NCBI RefSeq assembly: GCF_900446215.1
Contig: NZ_UAQZ01000003.1
Location: 1 to 64,000, forward strand
Length of the DNA: 64,000 nt
Source of the DNA: Burkholderia cenocepacia
GTDB taxonomy: Bacteria; Pseudomonadota; Gammaproteobacteria; Burkholderiales; Burkholderiaceae
Direction of reading: 5' to 3'
The notes beneath the pieces are model-generated. The model worked only from the letters and a program-made list of their open reading frames with translations, was not told the origin of the DNA and did not search any database. A program made the translations under genes and the position numbers. This document shows positions 22,810 to 31,376 of this stretch, one piece after another. How positions within the stretch are numbered: the stretch's first letter is position 1; each line of letters starts with the position of its first letter.

Positions 22810-23520
22810 CTATGAGGACCGAGTGGACGTTCCGAAAAGTACGTTTGCGATTTCATGCAGTTTAGCAACTGCTTGATCGCCAAAGTATCCTACAAGAAAG
22901 CCTGTTCCGACAATTCCGGGCGCCCGACTCGACACTGCAAAAGAAATGAGCTTGCTCTGTATTAATGCGCCGATCGCGAATGCAACGCTTGCGGCTATTA
23001 AAGGTGAGATGAATCGCCAGAGCCGTCGGTCTTCGTGCCAGTATCCTCTTGCCACAACTCTATAGAGATATTTCAAACAAAATACGGTGCCGCCAAGCAA
23101 TCCAGCCGCTGTATAGAAGCCGTAGACGCGAAAAGCCTTCGCTTCCGCGGCGGTTAAGTCGAGCCATTTTGGGATAATGCCTCGCCAAACCACAAAAATG
23201 AGAATCAGCGAGAGCAGGGCAACTGCGACCGTGTAGATCGCCTCAATGCTTATCTGTCGCCAGGCAGTACCACCGGTATATCGTGTTTGCCACTGGAATT
23301 TCTGTCGCCCATCCGTGGGATCTCCGCTGTCTGGCCCGGACGAGCGCGGTTTGGCTCCGGACGACGCATCGTCTTTGGGTTTCGGATCCGTATCCGGGTC
23401 GGGAGAGTCGCTTGCGGCATCTTCAGCCGCACTGCCACGCACAGGCTCACCGGTGCCGCCATTTGATTCAGTGGCGCCGTCTTCGGACCCCGTCTGTCTC
23501 CTCAAGACGTCATCACTCAT
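22810..23520 (-). CDS. Multi-pass membrane protein with disordered acidic N terminus
   Basis: A 236-residue protein. Residues 1-80 are polar, Asp/Pro/Ser/Gly-rich and surely disordered. Hydrophobic helices follow at about 91-113 (IYTVAVALLSLILIFVVW), 132-155 and 170-189, with a fourth short or re-entrant segment at 202-215 (GIVGTGFLVGYFGD) before an amphipathic C terminus. No enzyme motif. Its ATG overlaps the HIT stop by eight bases and its stop is two bases from the fusion gene, so all three are one translational unit. In conflict systems such a protein is often the membrane effector; that is inference. Confidence 0.75.
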   Translation of the reverse strand: MSDDVLRRQTGSEDGATESNGGTGEPVRGSAAEDAASDSPDPDTDPKPKDDASSGAKPRSSGPDSGDPTDGRQKFQWQTRYTGGTAWRQISIEAIYTVAVALLSLILIFVVWRGIIPKWLDLTAAEAKAFRVYGFYTAAGLLGGTVFCLKYLYRVVARGYWHEDRRLWRFISPLIAASVAFAIGALIQSKLISFAVSSRAPGIVGTGFLVGYFGDQAVAKLHEIANVLFGTSTRSS

Positions 23521-24154
23521 TTTCGGTGGCGGTCTCGAATGCTGGCGTCAAGGCTGCCACGGTGGCCGAAGCTACATCGAGCCGCGGACTTTTGCGATAG
23601 TCGATTTCCTCGGCGCTTAGTCCAAGCTTGTGGCCGATCAGGCGTCGGAAAAACTGGGAGATTGAAGTATCCAGAATGGCAACCAGCGCATATGTTGGCT
23701 TTGCGACGATGTCCGGGAAGAATGCCAAGTATTCGCTACTGCCGACGACTTGGGCAATGTCAGCGGTGTCCATCGGATGGAACATGACGCCAGACGAATC
23801 CAAATCCCGAACATCGATGCCATCAAACGGTACGATGTGCAGATGAGCATGGTCAGTACCACAGCCCGTGGCTGACCCTTCATGGTTTGCACCATGCTCG
23901 AACGCAATCACGGATCCGTAGATATCGCGCACCTTGCCAGCTACGTCTGCGACAAATGCACCGAAATCGCTGTTTCCATAGTGGGCTCGGAGCGACACGC
24001 AGTGCTCGTTAGGGACGATAAGCGTCCACCCTTCGACCAGTGATCCGATTGAAGGGATGGCAAAGTAGTGTCCATCGCTGGCCAGCTTCGTATCAGCGGC
24101 ACCGAAGGACCGTTGGTCTTCGCTTACTGCGCAGAATCTGCACCTATTTTTCAT
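23513..24154 (-). CDS. HIT-family nucleotide hydrolase/transferase
   Basis: A 213-residue protein with the histidine-triad motif DHAHLHIVP (H102, H104, H106), the active site for AMP or NMP transfer and hydrolysis, and an N-terminal CRFC (5-8) zinc-type pair, as in Hint-like and Aprataxin-like branches. The tail LGLSAEEIDYRKSP with its Arg-rich helix is typical of larger bacterial HIT proteins. Start ATG 24154 has GGTGGG six bases upstream; the frame stays open to 24376 but that end overlaps the promoter. First gene of the operon with the membrane protein and PPDK-MazG fusion. Confidence 0.85.
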   Translation of the reverse strand: MKNRCRFCAVSEDQRSFGAADTKLASDGHYFAIPSIGSLVEGWTLIVPNEHCVSLRAHYGNSDFGAFVADVAGKVRDIYGSVIAFEHGANHEGSATGCGTDHAHLHIVPFDGIDVRDLDSSGVMFHPMDTADIAQVVGSSEYLAFFPDIVAKPTYALVAILDTSISQFFRRLIGHKLGLSAEEIDYRKSPRLDVASATVAALTPAFETATENE

Positions 24155-24484
24155 GTTTGCCCACCGCGGTTCTCGCCGTATGGTAGCACTTGTTTCACTT
24201 AAGGGGATCGATTGAGCGTCAGGGGCGGGGGCCTCGTGCCGCGTCGATTTTGAGGGACCGAAATGGGGCGGATATACGCCCAGATGCGACGCACTCCGCA
24301 CATCGCATGTGTTTTCGGAATCCCGTGCGATGTCGCATAAACTATTGATTTTAAAGGAAAAGTAGGTTTTCGTCAAATTTCGCCAGATGATCTGCGCAGA
24401 TGCGATGCGTCATAGTGCGCCGTTCACACTAGCGACGACGTGGCATCTACCGTGCCCGTTTGCGGTGTCGCCAACTAAGTGGCA
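24155..24484 (-). other. Promoter region of the HIT operon with repeated GCGATG-type motifs
   Basis: A 330-base region between integrase and HIT genes. Besides the promoter at 24348-24376 it has CAGATGCGACGC (from 24281) and CAGATGCGATGC (from 24397) as direct repeats, and CATCGCATGTG (from 24301) and GTGCGATGTCGCAT (from 24326) between them. These GATGCGA-like units surround the promoter and may be operator sites. No gene is seen. Confidence 0.5.
24348..24376 (-). promoter_or_regulatory. Strong sigma-70 promoter of the HIT-TM-PPDK/MazG operon
   Basis: Read on the minus strand: -35 TTGACG (24376-24371), 17-bp spacer, -10 TAAAAT (24353-24348). RNA would start near 24341 and give a leader of about 185 bases before ATG 24154. 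Confidence 0.75.
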
Positions 24485-25612
24485 TTAGATCAGTCTCTTG
24501 GCAAGATCCTCCGCACGCGGATGGTAGTAGCGCATCAACATGCGCGGATCTTTGTGGCCGGTGATCTTAGTTAACTCGTGCATCGGAAAGATCGACGCCA
24601 AGCGCGATGTTGCTTCATGACGCAGATCATGAAACCGTAGGTCAGTCAGAAATGTGCGATCCGGCCGTTGACCAGCTTCCCTGCATGCGTCGAGGTAATT
24701 TGTTCGTGCGCGTACTACTGCGCGCTCAAACGCCCTGGTTACTGCATCCCCGCGAATCTCGAAGACACGGCCGACGTCAGCGTCATCGGTGGCGCCTGTG
24801 GTCTTGCTGCCCGTGCCGTCTCGTGCGTCTTTCAGTGCTTGAAGTACCGCCACCGCCCGGGGTGATAGCGGTACATCGCGGGCGCTACCATTTTTCGTGA
24901 CTGGCAGGTGCGCTACGCGACGTTTGAGGTCTACGTGCTCCCACCGCAGGTTCACAATTTCCCCTCGCCGCATCGCGGTCTCGACTGCCAGCCAGACGAT
25001 AGATGGAAGAAAAGTAGACTCGCTGGCGGCGACCAAGCATTCGAGTTCACCTTGCCGCGCTCGGCGGTCGGACTCGCCCTGAGCCAGTGCGTCGACAATC
25101 GGTTCAGCATCGGTGATCCGCCGGGTTCGTGCGTTGTTTGGTTGTGGCTTGCGCACCAATTCCACGGGGTTGGATAGGTTTTCCATGCCCCATTCTTTAC
25201 GAGCGATGTTGAAAACATGGGACAAAACCGCCAACCGGCGGAGCACGGTCGCGGGCTTGTAGTCTTTCAACCACTCATCGCGAAGCTTTGCCAGGTCTGC
25301 ACTACGGATGGCTGCCAGCGGCCGCTTCGCCAAGTCTACAAGCGTGCAGGCCTTAAGGACGGACAGTTCCTGAGCTGTCCCTTTTTTCATTGACGAGACT
25401 TCTTTCTCGTATCGTTTCAATGCCTCGAATAGCGTAGTCGCCTCGGCTTCGCTGCGACTGATCCAAACGCCGCGCGACATCTCCGATTCGATCATATTGG
25501 CCCAGGCTTCTGCTTCTACCTTGGTGTTAAATGTCTTGCTCTGCGCCGGATAACCATGTCGCCGTACTTGCGCGCGCCATTGGTAGGGGCCTCGTTTGGT
25601 GATGGTAGCCAT
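24485..25612 (-). CDS. int: Tyrosine recombinase (site-specific integrase)
   Basis: A 375-residue phage-type integrase. Residues 1-50 are the arm-binding domain (GPYQWRAQVRRHGYPAQSKT), about 60-155 the SAM-like core-binding domain, and 170-375 the catalytic domain: R215 in TAMRRGE, K240 in VTKNGSARDVPL, H328 and R331 in HDLRH, H353 in GHKD and Y362 in RYYHP. All catalytic residues are present. It ends the element, 91 bases from attR, and reads inwards. Target is the 3' end of tRNA-Ala(CGC), by the 47-bp repeats. Confidence 0.95.
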   Translation of the reverse strand: MATITKRGPYQWRAQVRRHGYPAQSKTFNTKVEAEAWANMIESEMSRGVWISRSEAEATTLFEALKRYEKEVSSMKKGTAQELSVLKACTLVDLAKRPLAAIRSADLAKLRDEWLKDYKPATVLRRLAVLSHVFNIARKEWGMENLSNPVELVRKPQPNNARTRRITDAEPIVDALAQGESDRRARQGELECLVAASESTFLPSIVWLAVETAMRRGEIVNLRWEHVDLKRRVAHLPVTKNGSARDVPLSPRAVAVLQALKDARDGTGSKTTGATDDADVGRVFEIRGDAVTRAFERAVVRARTNYLDACREAGQRPDRTFLTDLRFHDLRHEATSRLASIFPMHELTKITGHKDPRMLMRYYHPRAEDLAKRLI

Positions 25613-25635
25613 CAGAAATGATCAATCTGAAGCGA

Positions 25636-25654
25636 GTGTGCCAAAATTGTGCCA
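25636..25654. repeat. Likely integrase arm-type sites, right end
   Basis: GTGTGCCAAAATTGTGCCA, between int and attR, nearly repeats the left-end sequence starting at 10808, with paired GTGCCAa units 11 bp apart. Confidence 0.6.
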
Positions 25655-25703
25655 TAAAAGCGAAAATACGTCGTGATGCCTTGAAATATGGGATGTGTTT
25701 TTA

Positions 25704-25750
25704 CGTTCGCAATGCGAAGGTCGGGAGTTCGATCCTCCTCCGCTCCACCA
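25704..25750. repeat. attR: partial tRNA-Ala duplicate
   Basis: 47 bases identical to 10680-10726, from the anticodon stem to CCA, without the 5' half, so not a functional tRNA. It is the right junction of the element. Confidence 0.93.
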
Positions 25751-25760
25751 ACGGAATTCG

Positions 25761-25794
25761 AAAGGCCCGATCGCGAGATCGGGCCTTTTGTTTT
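25761..25794 (+). terminator. Original tRNA-Ala terminator, now beyond attR
   Basis: AAAGGCCCGATC (25761-25772) pairs with GATCGGGCCTTT (25777-25788), followed by a T-rich run. It would have ended the tRNA transcript before the element inserted. It may also serve gudD on the other strand. Confidence 0.85.
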
Positions 25795-25840
25795 ACCGTG
25801 GCAACCGCGGCCTGTTGCTCGACCGTCTCGCCACCCCGCC

Positions 25841-27238
25841 CTAGACCCGCCCCAAACTCGGCCGCTTCGGGTCATACGTCCACCCCGGCACCAGATACCG
25901 CATCGCGACCGCATCATCGCGCGCCGTACCACCCACCGCGTTGTACAGCGCATGCGCGGCCTCGACCTGCGCGATGTCCAGTTCGATGCCGAGCCCCGGC
26001 CGTTCGGGCACGGCCACCTTGCCGCCGACGATCGCGAGCGATTCGCGCGTGAGCCGCGCATCGCCTTCCTGCCAGATCCAGTGCGTATCGATCGCGGTGA
26101 TCTTGCCGGGCGCGGCCGCCGCCGCATGCGTGAACATCGCGAGCGACACGTCGAAGTGGTTGTTCGAGTGCGAACCCCACGTGAGTCCCCAGTCGCGGCA
26201 CAGCTGCGCGAGCCGCACCGAGCCCTGCATCGTCCAGAAATGCGGATCGGCGAGCGGGATGTCGACCGCCTGCAGCCGCACCGCGTGATCCATCTGTCGC
26301 CAGTCGGTCGCGATCATGTTGGTCGCGGTCGGGATCCCCGTCGCGCGGCGGAATTCGGCCATCACCTCGCGGCCCGAATAGCCGCCTTCCGGCCCGCACG
26401 GATCTTCCGCGTACGCGAGCAGGTGGCCTTGCCCGCGGCACAGCGCGACGGCCTCGTCGAGCGACCACGCGCCGTTCGGGTCGAGCGTCGTGCGCGCGTC
26501 GGGAAAGCGCGCCTTGATCGCCGCGATCGCTTCCATCTCGTCGGCGCCGGCCATCACGCCGCCCTTCAGCTTGAAATCGGCGAAACCGTAGCGCTCGACC
26601 GCGGCTTCGGCCTGCCGCGCGATCGCGGCCGGCGTGAGCGCCGCCTCGTTGCGCAGCCGGAACCACGGGTCCGGCGCCTGCGCCTCGTCGCGATACGGCA
26701 GATCGGTGCGGCGCCGGTCGCCGATGTAGAACAAATACGCGAGCATCGGCACCGCGTCGCGCTGCTGACCTTCGCCGAGCAGTGCCGCGACCGGCACGTC
26801 GAGGTGCTGGCCGAGCAGGTCGAGCAATGCGGCTTCGATCGCGGTGATCACGTTGTCGAGCCGCAGGTTGATCTCGTGCGGCTGGCGCAGCACTGCCGCC
26901 TCGCCGGCCGACGTCACTTCGTGGCGGATCGTGCGGCCGGCACCGGCGCCTGCGCCGGACAGCGCCGCGCGCACCGCGTTGAGCGTCGCCTGGTAGCGCC
27001 CGATCGACTGGCCGACGACGAGATCCGTCATGCGTTCGAGCGCGTGGCGGATGCCTTCGCCGCCCGGTACTTCACCGACGCCCGTGTGCCCGCTGCTGTC
27101 GTCGAGGATCACGAGGTTGCGCGTGAAGTACGGCGCATGCGCGCCGCACAGGTTGAGCAGCATGCTGTCGCGGCCGGCGACGGGAATCACCTGCATGCGC
27201 GTGACGCGCGGGGTGCCGGCACGGCTCGGTTCGGACAT
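25841..27238 (-). CDS. gudD: Glucarate dehydratase
   Basis: A 465-residue enolase-superfamily enzyme that converts D-glucarate (and L-idarate) to 5-keto-4-deoxy-D-glucarate. FADFKLKGG supplies the K223/K225 KxK pair, TLDPNGAW the D253 metal ligand, ATNMIATDW the N307 ligand and GSHSNNHFD the catalytic H357. The N terminus has the usual [20 protein letters not shown]. Slightly longer than E. coli GudD at both ends. Transcribed after gudP with a 62-base gap, so one operon for glucarate uptake and use. The element integrated just downstream of it. Confidence 0.93.
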   Translation of the reverse strand: MSEPSRAGTPRVTRMQVIPVAGRDSMLLNLCGAHAPYFTRNLVILDDSSGHTGVGEVPGGEGIRHALERMTDLVVGQSIGRYQATLNAVRAALSGAGAGAGRTIRHEVTSAGEAAVLRQPHEINLRLDNVITAIEAALLDLLGQHLDVPVAALLGEGQQRDAVPMLAYLFYIGDRRRTDLPYRDEAQAPDPWFRLRNEAALTPAAIARQAEAAVERYGFADFKLKGGVMAGADEMEAIAAIKARFPDARTTLDPNGAWSLDEAVALCRGQGHLLAYAEDPCGPEGGYSGREVMAEFRRATGIPTATNMIATDWRQMDHAVRLQAVDIPLADPHFWTMQGSVRLAQLCRDWGLTWGSHSNNHFDVSLAMFTHAAAAAPGKITAIDTHWIWQEGDARLTRESLAIVGGKVAVPERPGLGIELDIAQVEAAHALYNAVGGTARDDAVAMRYLVPGWTYDPKRPSLGRV

Positions 27239-27300
27239 CGGTTCGCTCCTGGTTCCGGTGGCGTGCGGGCCGCCGGACGCGCCGGCGCGGCCCGCGCCGT

Positions 27301-28641
27301 TCATTGAAGCTCGACGCGGCGGATCTCGCCGACGACGAACAGGTAGCAGATCACGGCGACGAGCGCGTGCGCGACGACATAGACGAGCGCGCCGTTGAAC
27401 GAGCCGCTGCGGTCGACGATATAGCCGATCGCGATCGGCGTCGTGATGCTGGAAAGGTTGCCGCAGGTGTTGAGCAGCGCGCCGCTCAGGCCGGCGATCT
27501 GGCGCGGCGCGGTGTCGGCGTTGACGGCCCAGCCGAGCGCGCCGAGCCCCTTGCCGAAGAACGACAGCGCCATGAACACCACGACGAGCACGTGCGAATC
27601 GGTGTAGTTGCAGACGATCATCGACATCGACAGCAGCATGCCGATCACGATCGGCACCTTGCGCGCGATCGACAGCGACCGGCCCTGCCTGAGCAGTGCA
27701 TCGGACACGACGCCGCCCAGAATCCCGCCGAGGAACCCGCACACGGCCGGGATCGACGCGACGAGCCCCGCGTTGAGGATCGACATCCCGCGCGCCTGCA
27801 CCAGATAGACGGGAAACCACGTGATGAAGAAGTAGGTGAGGGCGTTGATGCAGTACTGCGCGACGTACACGCCGACCAGCATCCGGTTTCTCAGCAGCGC
27901 CTTCACGTGATGCAGCGACGGGCCGCCGTCGCGTCCGCCGATCGCCTGGTCGATGTTCACGAGCGCGCCGCCTTCGGTCAGGTAGTCGAGTTCCGCGCGA
28001 TTGATGCCCGGATGATCCTTCGGGTCGTACATCGTGCGGTTCCACACCAGCACGAGCGCGAAGCCGAGCACGCCCATCACCGCGAACACCGACTGCCAGC
28101 CGAACGCGTGCACGAGCCAGCCCATCAGCGGCGCGAACACGACGGTCGCCGCGTACTGCGCGGCGTTGAAGATCGCCGACGCGGTGCCGCGCTCGGGCGC
28201 GGGGAACCAGGTCGACACGATCCGGCTGTTGGCCGGGAACGACGGCGCCTCGGCCGCGCCGACCAGGAAGCGCAGCCCGAACAGCAGCGCGAACGCGGCC
28301 GCACCGCCGAAGAAGCCGATCCCGCCCTGCAGCAGCGTGAACAGCGACCAGAAGAAGATGCTGAATGCGTAGACGATGCGCGATCCGAAGCGGTCGAGCA
28401 GCCAGCCGCCCGGCAGTTGCGCGACCACGTACGACCAGCCGAACGCGGAGAAGATGAAACCCATCTGCACATGCGTCAGGTGCATCGAGCGGGCCAGCGC
28501 CGGGCCCGCGATCGCGATGGCCGCACGATCCGCGTAGTTGATCGTCGTGACCGCGAACAGGACGGCCAGCACGAGCCAGCGCACGCGGGTGCGCCGGGCC
28601 GTTGCCGACGCGGACGCCGGCAGCGCGTGAAGCGGATTCAT
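27301..28641 (-). CDS. gudP: D-glucarate/galactarate MFS permease
   Basis: A 446-residue 12-helix permease of the anion:cation symporter branch of [20 protein letters not shown] in helix 1, [20 protein letters not shown] between helices 2 and 3, and [20 protein letters not shown] in helix 4 are hallmarks of GudP/GarP. First gene of the operon with gudD. ATG 28641 follows GGAGGAGACGAG. A 9-bp inverted repeat at 28815-28839 in its upstream region is a likely operator. Confidence 0.92.
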   Translation of the reverse strand: MNPLHALPASASATARRTRVRWLVLAVLFAVTTINYADRAAIAIAGPALARSMHLTHVQMGFIFSAFGWSYVVAQLPGGWLLDRFGSRIVYAFSIFFWSLFTLLQGGIGFFGGAAAFALLFGLRFLVGAAEAPSFPANSRIVSTWFPAPERGTASAIFNAAQYAATVVFAPLMGWLVHAFGWQSVFAVMGVLGFALVLVWNRTMYDPKDHPGINRAELDYLTEGGALVNIDQAIGGRDGGPSLHHVKALLRNRMLVGVYVAQYCINALTYFFITWFPVYLVQARGMSILNAGLVASIPAVCGFLGGILGGVVSDALLRQGRSLSIARKVPIVIGMLLSMSMIVCNYTDSHVLVVVFMALSFFGKGLGALGWAVNADTAPRQIAGLSGALLNTCGNLSSITTPIAIGYIVDRSGSFNGALVYVVAHALVAVICYLFVVGEIRRVELQ

Positions 28642-28814
28642 GACTCGTCTCCTCCGAAGGGCGGAAGGTGCCGTCGTGCGGCACACGCGTCGGTGCGCGC
28701 GTTGTGTGTATCGATGCCGCCGGCGGGAGACCGGGCACCGGACGCCGAGGCAGGCGGGGCGTCCGGGCCATTCTGTCATGTCGAAATTTGCGCTTTCATG
28801 CCAATTGCTGACTT

Positions 28815-28839
28815 GATCGATTCAGCATTTGAATCGATC
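28815..28839. promoter_or_regulatory. Inverted repeat, candidate operator of the gud operon
   Basis: GATCGATTC (28815-28823) and GAATCGATC (28831-28839), perfect 9-bp arms around 7 bases, 174 bp upstream of gudP and 17 bp after the LysR stop. No T tract follows, so it is more likely a regulator site than a terminator. Confidence 0.55.
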
Positions 28840-28855
28840 GAATGGACGCATGCGG

Positions 28856-29779
28856 TCACGCGCGCGCGTCGTCCGGGCCGCTGCCGTGGTGGCGCGCCAC
28901 GTGCTGTGCGAGAAACTCGACGGCGGCGCGCACGCCGGGCAGCTGGCCGCGCCGGTGCGGCATCAGCAGCGTCGTCGTGACGGTGCCGGCGCACCAGCCG
29001 GGCAGCACGCGCACGAGCGTACCGGACGCGAGCGCGGCGCCGGCGATCCAGTCGGGCAGGCACGCGAGGCCGAGGCCGGCCGTCGCCGCCTGCAGCAGCA
29101 GCGTCGATTCATCGGCCTGCAGCCGCAGGCGCGGCGTCACGTCGACGGCGTCGCCGCCGCGCTGCAGCCGCCACGGCTGCGGGCCCGGGTGGAGCCCGTC
29201 GTGCTGCGCGAGATCGGCCGGCGTGTCGGGCGTGCCGGCCCGCGCGAGATAGGCCGGCGCGGCCACGACGACGATCGGGGACGCCGCGAGCGGCCGTTGC
29301 ACGAGCGCGGAATCGGGCAGCGGCGCGAAATGGCTGCGCACCGCGATGTCGAAGCCTTCCTGCGCGATGTCGACGAGTCGGTCGCTCGCATGAATCTGCA
29401 GCAGCAGCTTCGGGTGCGCGATCGCCAGTGCCGGCAGGCACGGCGCGAGGATGTGCTGCGCGACCGGCACCGAGCTCGTGATCCGCACGACGCCGGCCGG
29501 CTCGGCGGCCTGCCGCAGCACCGCGTCGCGCGCGCTGTCGGCCTCGATCACGGCCGCGCGCGCATGCTCGAAGAATTCGGCGCCGACCGGCGTGAGCCGG
29601 AAGCTGCGCGACGTGCGATGCACGAGCCGCGCACCGAGCGTGCGCTCGAGCTCGGCCACGCGCTTGCTGACCGTCGATTTCGGCAGGTCGAGCCGGCGCG
29701 CGGCCGCCGACATGCTGCCGGCATCCACCGCCTGCACGAACAGGTAGAGATCGTTCAGATTCACTTCCAGCGTCCACAT
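28856..29779 (-). CDS. LysR-family transcriptional regulator
   Basis: A 307-residue regulator from ATG 29779; ATG 29830 would add 17 residues. HTH at about 5-65 (LYLFVQAVDAGSMSAAARRL, PKSTVSKRVAELERTLGARL), substrate-binding domain from about 90 (GVVRITSSVPVAQHILAPCL). This is the CrgA/PecT-like subgroup, in which the first helix is LNDLYLFVQ. It is divergent from the GST gene with about 90 bases between, so it probably controls GST; it also lies upstream of gudP on the same strand. Confidence 0.9.
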   Translation of the reverse strand: MWTLEVNLNDLYLFVQAVDAGSMSAAARRLDLPKSTVSKRVAELERTLGARLVHRTSRSFRLTPVGAEFFEHARAAVIEADSARDAVLRQAAEPAGVVRITSSVPVAQHILAPCLPALAIAHPKLLLQIHASDRLVDIAQEGFDIAVRSHFAPLPDSALVQRPLAASPIVVVAAPAYLARAGTPDTPADLAQHDGLHPGPQPWRLQRGGDAVDVTPRLRLQADESTLLLQAATAGLGLACLPDWIAGAALASGTLVRVLPGWCAGTVTTTLLMPHRRGQLPGVRAAVEFLAQHVARHHGSGPDDARA

Positions 29780-29870
29780 GAAGAAACGAAGGGTTTCGAT
29801 TTTAGCGGCTACTGCGTCATCGTTCGTCATGGGAGCATGACGGCTCGTTCAACTTTCACGGAATGTCCCG

Positions 29871-30602
29871 ATGTCTCCGATCCTTCTCTACGGTATTCCC
29901 GCCGGCTGCTCGTTCGGCTCCATCGTCGCGCTCGAATGGACCGGCCGCCCGTACCGGCTGTCGCGCATCACGATGCCGGGCGCCGTGACGAGCGACGCGT
30001 TCCTCGCGCTGAACCCGGTCGCCGAAACGCCGGCGTTCGTCACCGCGAACGGCGACGTGCTGACCGAAAGCATCGCGATCCTCGGCCATATCGGCGCGCA
30101 GGCGCTCGACAGCGGCCTCGCGTTTCGCCAAGGCAGCGCGGCGTTCGACCGGCTGAACCGGATGCTGGCGTGGCTGAACACGACGTTCTTCAACGCGTTC
30201 GGCGCGCTCTGGTACGTGTACGAACACGACACCGAAGGCGCCGAGAAAGCGGCGCTGCAGGCGTACGGTCGCGGCAAGGTGCTGAAGGCGCACCGTCAGC
30301 TCGAAGCGCTGCTCGAGCGCGGCGAAGGCCCGTGGCTGCTGGGCGCGCGGCGCACGCTGGCCGATGCGTACTTCACCGGGATCGCGCGCTGGGCCGACTA
30401 TCACGCGGTGTTCGAGCCTGATGCGTTCCCGCGCGTCGCCGCGCTGCGCGCGCGGCTCGCCGACGATGCCGGCGTGCAGTTCGCGCACGCGATCGAGGAA
30501 AACCTGCCGCCGCCAGCGTCGTCGGCGTTCGAAGGACATGTGTCGCTCGACGACGCACTGGCCAGCGCGCGCGACATCGTGGTGTCGGCGCGGGTGGTGT
30601 GA
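29871..30602 (+). CDS. Glutathione S-transferase family protein
   Basis: A 243-residue cytosolic protein: thioredoxin-fold N-terminal domain (1-80; LYGIPAGCSFGSIVALEWTG, NPVAETPAFVT, LTESIAILGHI with the TES-like glutathione gamma-glutamyl contact) and helical C-terminal domain (about 90-225; ADAYFTGIARW). GST enzymes conjugate or reduce electrophiles with glutathione. Substrate not inferable. Regulated probably by the divergent LysR protein. Confidence 0.9.
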   Translation: MSPILLYGIPAGCSFGSIVALEWTGRPYRLSRITMPGAVTSDAFLALNPVAETPAFVTANGDVLTESIAILGHIGAQALDSGLAFRQGSAAFDRLNRMLAWLNTTFFNAFGALWYVYEHDTEGAEKAALQAYGRGKVLKAHRQLEALLERGEGPWLLGARRTLADAYFTGIARWADYHAVFEPDAFPRVAALRARLADDAGVQFAHAIEENLPPPASSAFEGHVSLDDALASARDIVVSARVV

Positions 30603-30650
30603 TCCGCTACTTCGGTCGCCCCCCAAGGCGGAATCGGCTCCCCATGTTTT

Positions 30651-30692
30651 TACCCGGATAATATTGACATCCAATTAATACCCGGATAAAAA
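30651..30692 (+). promoter_or_regulatory. Promoter with direct-repeat operator for DUF2239-carotenoid oxygenase genes
   Basis: -35 TTGACA (30664-30669), 17-bp spacer, -10 TAAAAA (30687-30692). TACCCGGATAA occurs twice, at 30651-30661 before the -35 and at 30679-30689 over the -10, spaced 28 bp. A protein bound to both copies would block RNA polymerase. Confidence 0.7.
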
Positions 30693-30728
30693 TAGCGTCA
30701 TTCCGATTCCAGCCTGCGGACGACCACG

Positions 30729-31361
30729 ATGACCTCTCCCACACTCCTTCCTTCGTACACGGCCTTCGACGGCCACCGGCGGCTCGCGTCGGGTCCGCTC
30801 GCGACGGTCGCGCTTGCCGTCCGGCAGGCGGCCGGCGACGCGATGCCCGGCACGATCCTGATCTTCGACGACGCGACGGGCCGCTCGATCGACCTCGACC
30901 TGCGCGGCACGGCGGACGACATCCGCGCGCGCTATGCGGCACCGGCGGCCGACGCGTCCAGCGGCGCTGGCGAACCGGCAGGCGCTGGCGCTGCCGAACA
31001 GCGCGGCCGCGGCCGGCCGAAGCTCGGCGTCGTGTCGCGCGAGGTCACGCTGCTGCCGCGTCATTGGGAATGGCTCGGCGCACAGCCGGGCGGCGCGTCG
31101 GTCGCGCTGCGCAAGCTCGTCGAGGACGCGCGGCGCACGCACGCGGCGGCCGACCGGCAGCGCGACGCGCAGGCGCGCGCGTATCACTTCATGTCGGCGA
31201 TGGCGGGCGACCTGCCCGGTTTCGAGGAAGCCGCGCGGGCGCTGTATGCGAACGATGCGGCGCGGCTGGCCGAGCTGATCGCCGGTTGGCCGGACGACGT
31301 GCGCGACCATGCGCTCGCGCTGGCGCGCGGCGATCTGCCGCCCGCCGCCGAAGACTGCTGA
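30729..31361 (+). CDS. DUF2239 family protein
   Basis: A 210-residue protein of the DUF2239 family: N-terminal YTAFDGHRRLASGPLATVAL and ILIFDDATGRSIDLDLRGT, central GRPKLGVVSREVTLLPRHWE with WLGAQPGGASVALRKLVE, C-terminal helical MSAMAGDLPGFEEAARALYA. The middle part reads like a ribbon-helix-helix/DNA-binding region (VTLLPRHWEWL...LRKLVEDARR), so a regulatory role is possible. It is 15 bases upstream of the carotenoid oxygenase gene and shares its promoter. Confidence 0.85.
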   Translation: MTSPTLLPSYTAFDGHRRLASGPLATVALAVRQAAGDAMPGTILIFDDATGRSIDLDLRGTADDIRARYAAPAADASSGAGEPAGAGAAEQRGRGRPKLGVVSREVTLLPRHWEWLGAQPGGASVALRKLVEDARRTHAAADRQRDAQARAYHFMSAMAGDLPGFEEAARALYANDAARLAELIAGWPDDVRDHALALARGDLPPAAEDC

Positions 31362-31376
31362 CGGAGCGCCGACGCG

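Noticed and set aside
25704..25750. A second tRNA-Ala
   Set aside because: Only the 3' 47 bases are present, with no acceptor 5' strand or D arm; it is the att duplicate.
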